Positions 58,182-64,000 of a stretch of 64,000 nucleotides of DNA are shown here, piece after piece. The notes beneath the pieces were generated by a model that saw only the letters and a program-made list of their open reading frames with translations, was not told the DNA's origin and made no database searches. Numbering within the stretch: position 1 is the first letter of the stretch; the number at the start of each line of letters is the position of its first letter. Where the stretch lies: assembly GCA_965153355.1 (NCBI GenBank), contig OZ231128.1:12524001-12588000 (forward strand), in the 5' to 3' direction. The DNA is from Flaccisagitta enflata (lineage: Eukaryota; Chaetognatha; Sagittoidea; Aphragmophora). The position numbers were made by a program, and so were the translations under genes.

Positions 58182-58613
58182 CAGTGAGACAGCACAAGAG
58201 AGAGTGAGAGAGTGAGAGAGCGAGAGTGAGAGCAGAGAGTGAGATGAGAGAGCAGAGAGAGAGAGACAGAGAGAGAGACAGAGAGAGAGAGAGAGACAGA
58301 GGAGCAGAGAGAGACAGAGAGAGACAGAGAGAGAGACAGAGAGAGAGACAGATATATATATGTATATATATTGAGAGAGTAGAGACAGAGAGACAAAGAT
58401 AGGTACAGAGAGGAGAGACAGAGAGAGGAGGTGGACAGAGAGAGAGACAGAGAGAGAGACAGAGAGAGAGACAGAGAGAGAGACAGAGAGAGAGACAGAG
58501 AGAGAGACAGAGAGAGAGACAGAGAGAGAGAAAGACAGAGAGAGAGAAAGACAGAGAGAGAGAAATGATTACACAGACAGAAAGAGAAAGAGTAAATATA
58601 AGGATGTGAGACA

Positions 58614-58679
<66 letters not shown>

Positions 58680-59132
58680 CAGAGACAGAGACAGAGACAG
58701 AGACAGAGAGAGAGAAAGACAGAGACAGAGAGCTGTATATGTATCTCCTCAGCGTAATATACAGACAGAAAGAGACAGACATACAATTGTTTAACAAATC
58801 TAATGGAAGCAGATTGACAAGAATATGTTAGACAATCGGAAGACAGACATATTGACATACCGTGAGACAAGTACTTGTGCACCCTCAAATAAACGAATAA
58901 TCATGTCTAACAGATGAACAAAAAATATGATTTACATACCCTCGTAGCAGAGCCATTGCGGGTTGGTGTATTTCGGTTTGGGTTTTTCAGCGAGATAATC
59001 GCAGTTTTTGGGCTCGCAGTTTTGCGGCGTTGGTTTGTGTTGACAGACTTGTGCTTCCGGATTCGTTCCTGCCGCCGACGCCGAAACCGCGACGCCATCT
59101 TTAGTCTGGCTTTTAGACATATTGCGCAACAT
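54354..59132 (-). CDS. Purine nucleoside phosphorylase-like gene, five exons, C-terminus missing
   Basis: Minus-strand exons 59132-58940, 58112-57948, 57737-57658, 57242-57065 and 54526-54354, all with GT-AG borders and matching phases (1,1,0,1, then 0). Together they give about 268 residues: a Cys/Pro-rich N-terminal extension of about 65, then the trimeric PNP fold. Landmarks are PQIAILSGRGLGG, RIVILQGRFPPYEGF, LNTVGSLNPDFKVGDFVVV, DHVNLPG, GLNPLKGPNDDRLGPRFPEL and GPAYSQ. PNP cleaves purine nucleosides with phosphate in the cytosol. Against human PNP, Arg84 and Glu89 are kept, but Ser33 reads Arg, His86 reads Pro, the TNAAG loop reads LNTVG and Glu201 of GPSFE reads Ser, so a pseudoenzyme or a changed specificity is likely. 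Introns carry GA and ATTC repeats. The last 80-100 residues (VGMSTVPE and LITN region) are not found down to 49962. Confidence 0.85.
54533..54658 (+). CDS. Candidate terminal exon of an unknown plus-strand gene
   Basis: Reading frame of 41 residues, DNIYEELKKLEVERSKYDEE and MEEETERWEECGVEAPFINV plus A, ending TGA at 54656-54658. Its GAA/GAG/AAA codon mix and heptad-like pattern look like a real coiled-coil C-terminus; the opposite strand is a hydrophobic shadow. AATAAA lies at 54814. The upstream border is uncertain: CCTGAAG at 54532 is a weak acceptor, and the frame stays open into the antisense of PNP exon 5. It starts only about 7 bases from that exon. I do not recognise the protein. Confidence 0.35.
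   Translation, partial: DNIYEELKKLEVERSKYDEEMEEETERWEECGVEAPFINVA
54839..55117. repeat. (CA)n-(GA)n-(CA)n microsatellite cluster
   Basis: CACACTCA variants, then GA (54960-55008), then about 85 bases of pure CA. It lies in intron 4 of the PNP-like gene. Confidence 0.96.
55559..55667 (-). mobile_element. Compact hairpin element, GTGCG subfamily
   Basis: AACAAGGCCAAGTAGGCC, the distal arm AAGGTGCGAATGCG, a CAACCGACCGACC array, ACACAGCCAGTTATAG and the hairpin AGGTGCTTTGTCGCACCT (55645-55662) with AAAAA. Mirror of the 35852-35978 copy; at 109 bases it is the shortest complete copy in the window. Confidence 0.82.
55845..55958. repeat. CT-rich microsatellite
   Basis: TTTCTCTCT, TGTCTGTCTCTC and a CT run ending at about 55958. 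Confidence 0.9.
56575..57062. repeat. (ATTC)n microsatellite
   Basis: ATTCATTC tetranucleotides with ACTC and AATT variants, interrupted at 56665-56790 and purest at 56897-56965. It ends directly at exon 4 of the PNP-like gene. Confidence 0.93.
57065..57242 (-). CDS. PNP-like gene exon 4
   Basis: 178 bases, acceptor directly after a long CT tract (CTCTCAG), donor GTCAGT. Encodes GFHYGVSSMPVRVARMLG, then LNTVGSLNPDFKVGD and DHVNLPGICGLNPLK. The most conserved exon of the gene. Confidence 0.88.
57246..57470. repeat. (GA)n microsatellite with GACAGAGCCAGAGGGA tail
   Basis: GA run from the exon 4 acceptor to about 57371, then three units of a 30-base repeat (GACAGAGCCAGAGGGAGAGA). On the transcribed strand this is the polypyrimidine tract of the exon 4 splice site. 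Confidence 0.93.
57658..57737 (-). CDS. PNP-like gene exon 3 (80 bases)
   Basis: Short exon, acceptor TTTTTAAG and donor GTATGA. It encodes APQQMTLGRLGRKRIVILQG and RFPPYE, aligning with the human GRACVMMQGRFHMYE stretch; the catalytic His is Pro. Confidence 0.82.
57948..58112 (-). CDS. PNP-like gene exon 2
   Basis: 165 bases from acceptor CTCTGCAG to donor GTGAGT. It encodes EVTDWIRERTQIVPQIAIL and SGRGLGGISEMLDD, the phosphate-loop region of PNP, with Arg in place of the catalytic Ser. Confidence 0.85.
58114..58735. repeat. GA / GACAGAGAGA repeat of PNP intron 1
   Basis: Pure GA next to the exon 2 acceptor, then GACAGAGAGAGA units to about 58735. It fills most of intron 1. Confidence 0.94.
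58940..59132 (-). CDS. PNP-like gene exon 1
   Basis: Starts MLRNMSKSQTKDG (second Met at 59120) and ends CYEG split by the intron (donor GTATGT at 58939). It holds the lineage-specific N-terminal part with six Cys and several Pro/Lys. No signal peptide is seen. Confidence 0.75.
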
Positions 59133-59426
59133 TTTTTGGAGTCCAATTAAAGAAAAAGTTGCAGAAATTAAAAAAAATGAATCACGGAAGAAATAAAAAT
59201 GTAAGAAAACAAGAAAAAAAAAAGAAATTAAGGAAACAGTTTAGATGAAAAAGGTCTATTCAGCGAATTTACCTTGGGATTGTACCGTGTGTTTTTCAAC
59301 ATTGAAGTAGATAGTGTAGTAGTGCGCAACAAGCGATATGACTTTTCCATAACTGATATTTTGTCTATATTCGCTTTTATTTCTAACTTCTATCTGATTG
59401 ATCAGTTTCCCCCATCTTGTCTTGCA
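59133..59426. promoter_or_regulatory. Probable shared promoter between divergent genes
   Basis: 294 bases separate the start codon of the PNP-like gene (minus) from the candidate start codon at 59427 (plus). The sequence is AT-rich and free of microsatellites. Head-to-head spacing this short suggests a bidirectional promoter; no core element is diagnostic. Confidence 0.4.
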
Positions 59427-59587
59427 ATGGTATTTGGAGGGCAGACGGTACGTTATGGCGGGCAAAAGGACGCAAATTTTTACTTCCACTCGCACTGCAC
59501 TAACGACATACCTTTTCTTTTGCTCTGCAGACGCGGACGATTTTTTGGCTTCTGACGTACTTCACAGCAAATTTCTCCTTTTACCTG
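59427..59587 (+). CDS. Candidate first two exons of a membrane protein (exons 59427-59447, 59531-59587)
   Basis: ATG GTA TTT... encodes MVFGGQT up to the donor GTACGT. An 83-base intron ends in CTTTTGCTCTGCAG. The second exon encodes TRTIFWLLTYFTANFSFYL up to a consensus donor GTGAGT. The joined frame is in phase and forms one hydrophobic helix of about 17 residues near the N-terminus. Its FWLLTYFxxNFSFYL wording is reminiscent of the first helix of triose-phosphate/nucleotide-sugar transporter-like (SLC35) proteins, but 26 residues cannot prove that. No following exon was found up to 60960. An unspliced alternative frame from 59458 exists but ignores the strong splice signals. Confidence 0.4.
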
Positions 59588-60830
59588 GTGAGTAAATTTC
59601 AGGAAAACCCCTGGCAGTATGTACATTACGCATGTCAGAGTGCCAGAACCGGCCAAAACTGGCTTTCCCCCCGCCATCATCTGTTTCCTTTACTTAAAAG
59701 CTATCGAATGAGCCATTGCGCGACTTTCAAATCAAACGGGAACCATCGTTAGGGTGACTGAAGTTTCCATAGAAATCTATGGCGGAGACAAAATTTGCAT
59801 AATAAGAATATTGCTTCTAATTGTTGACTAAAGTGCATTTCCCCCACCCCTATTGTACAGTGAGCCTGGTTTTCATCTGCGGCAAAGTCTTCCTTATGCG
59901 ATGCCCGATGGGAGTTTGCTAATCAGTTGGTAGAATGGAGTGGGCAGAAAAAAACCTTGTCTATATCAAATACAGATACCGTGAAAGTTCATTTAGGACA
60001 TGCTGCACAATCGTATCGAATTCTTTATTCATGCACTTCTGAGTCCATTTTTTGTAGTTTATAATCAATATTCTCTCAAATGCAACAAATGGTTTTTTTC
60101 AGCAAGCAAATGGTATAAACAGCAAACAAATAGCCAAATCTATTATCACTAGAACAATCGTAATCATCCTCTGAAATATAATTCCGTGCAAAAATAGGGC
60201 AAACATGTGAGATAAAAAAAGAAATAAGACAATCTTGAAATGAGTCAAAAATTTGCATTTTCTAAAACATACGACTTTAGATATACTAATTTACAAGAGT
60301 CGCATGTTCTTGGTTTTTGTAATTTTGGATTCCCTATGCAAATTTGTTATTTTCAGTGGACACAAGTCAGGTGACAAAATTGAAATATTCTGATCTCAAT
60401 GTCTCTTATTTTTAAAGGAATGTCAAACTTTAATGAAAGCAGATAAAGACCTGCAGATTTCACCGATGGCTAGATCAAGGGATATATTTTCCTTTTCTTA
60501 TCAATTTTTGATGAATAACTGTAAATTGATATTTTTTAATTAATGTTTAACTATAGCTAAAATATTCAAAATTATAGAAAATTAAGAAAAAATTATTTTC
60601 TGAAAGTTGTAGGGGCAATTGAGCTTGCCAATATGCAAAATATGTCTTAACCTAAGGTGTAAAAAAGCCTTTATCAAAAATTTTGAGAAAAAAATCAGCA
60701 ATCATGAAAAATTTTCAACTTATGCATGAATGAGAAATTCCGCCCCAAGTTATTCTGTGTCTTAGGAACATCCAAAATAACAAATGACGAGGTATTAACT
60801 CATAAAATCTTCTTTGAAAGTGTAACGGAA
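59588..60830. other. AT-rich region, no confirmed gene
   Basis: No exon could be supported; probably intron of the gene starting at 59427 or intergenic DNA. Confidence 0.4.
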
Positions 60831-60837
60831 AGACAGA

Positions 60838-60922
60838 CGTGCTAACGGTCGGACCGACCGACCGAAGGACAGACGGACAGACCCTCGTATAGAGATCAGA
60901 GATGCGATGATGCATCTAGAAA
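60838..60922 (-). mobile_element. Hairpin-element right end, ATGCG subfamily
   Basis: A GGTCGGACCGACCGACC array, AGACCCTCGTATAGAG and AGATGCGATGATGCATCT (one mismatch in the stem), then AGAAAA. The left end is not identified. Confidence 0.65.
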
Positions 60923-61051
60923 ATTAGACGCAATGATTTTGAGATTTCCCCGTTCCTTGTTCATTTGAGTCTACTAGCAGCCTGCCGGCTGCCAGTAGCA
61001 AGAGAGTTGAAAGTTTTTCCCATGCGTTTTCTTCGTAATCTGACGTATGAC

Positions 61052-61612
<561 letters not shown>

Positions 61613-61939
61613 ATTTTTCTTTTAATTCCACAACGTCACTTCAAACTTTTTTTCATGCAAAATGTCGAAAGTGAAATAATGACCTGAGATCAAAAAAAGA
61701 ATTGAAAGTAAAACATGGGCACCGACTTTGAAAATACATTCATAGAAATATCCTGATGAACAATAATCATTTCGAACAATTATGACCATCATCGAAACAT
61801 TGTCATCACAAACTCGCGAATAGCGCCAATGAAACAAAAAAGTAATTGAAAATGAATTTGCATGAAAAAAATAAAGAAAATTGGAAAAAAAAAGTTAAGG
61901 AGCTTTCTGGGAAAGTTTGATTACGCTGCCTTTGCAATT

Positions 61940-64000
<2,061 letters not shown>

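Noticed and set aside
58103-58888. Long Ser-Leu frame in the PNP-like gene intron
   Set aside because: Translation of the GACAGAGAGA repeat; the real exon is only 57948-58112.

Overview
The window is a repeat-dominated piece of an animal (metazoan) nuclear genome. The evidence is spliced genes with GT-AG introns, a BRD8-type bromodomain exon, a purine nucleoside phosphorylase (PNP)-like gene, a HEPN-NACHT-kelch protein built like invertebrate NLR-type genes, a non-LTR retrotransposon remnant and many families of non-autonomous transposons. The species cannot be fixed from sequence alone; an invertebrate is most likely. There are two assembly gaps (3754-3763 and 24713-24735). An exact 20-nt piece of an Illumina adapter sits inside the first repeat tract (871-890), so the left end is not fully reliable.

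Layout. 1-24000 is almost free of genes. It is filled by microsatellites, minisatellites and many copies of short hairpin-ended elements, including a 4.4-kb composite inverted structure at 19190-23627. The terminal exon of a BRD8-like gene lies at 27121-27319 (+). 27400-43400 is again transposon territory: hairpin elements, a ~520-bp satellite at 31020-34080, TA-flanked MITEs, a 9-bp-TSD MITE and a truncated LINE at 34948-35418. 44188-48342 (+) is a large HEPN-NACHT gene whose kelch exon is broken. 49119-49961 (+) is an intronless Golgi-type glycosyltransferase. 54354-59132 (-) is a five-exon PNP-like gene, recovered here exon by exon, whose catalytic residues look eroded. A small gene start lies divergently at 59427 (+). 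61940-64000 (-) is a second, inverted copy of the HEPN-NACHT gene's C-terminal part with an intact kelch domain; it runs off the window.

Two points stand out. First, the HEPN-NACHT-kelch pair joins a putative RNase domain (R-x4-H motif), a STAND ATPase and a kelch propeller. It exists as a nearly identical inverted duplicate in which one copy has lost its propeller to repeat insertion. Second, about twenty short elements share one architecture: a terminal hairpin of the form AG-NN-GCG...CGC-N'N'-CT, a tetranucleotide array (GTCC/GGTC), a second copy of the hairpin arm near the other end, then a second small hairpin and TTGTT. The NN dinucleotide differs between subfamilies (TC, TT, AT, GT) and changes together at both stem arms and at the distant site. 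That three-way covariation, with no target-site duplication seen, points to single-strand (Helitron/Helentron-like) mobilisation.
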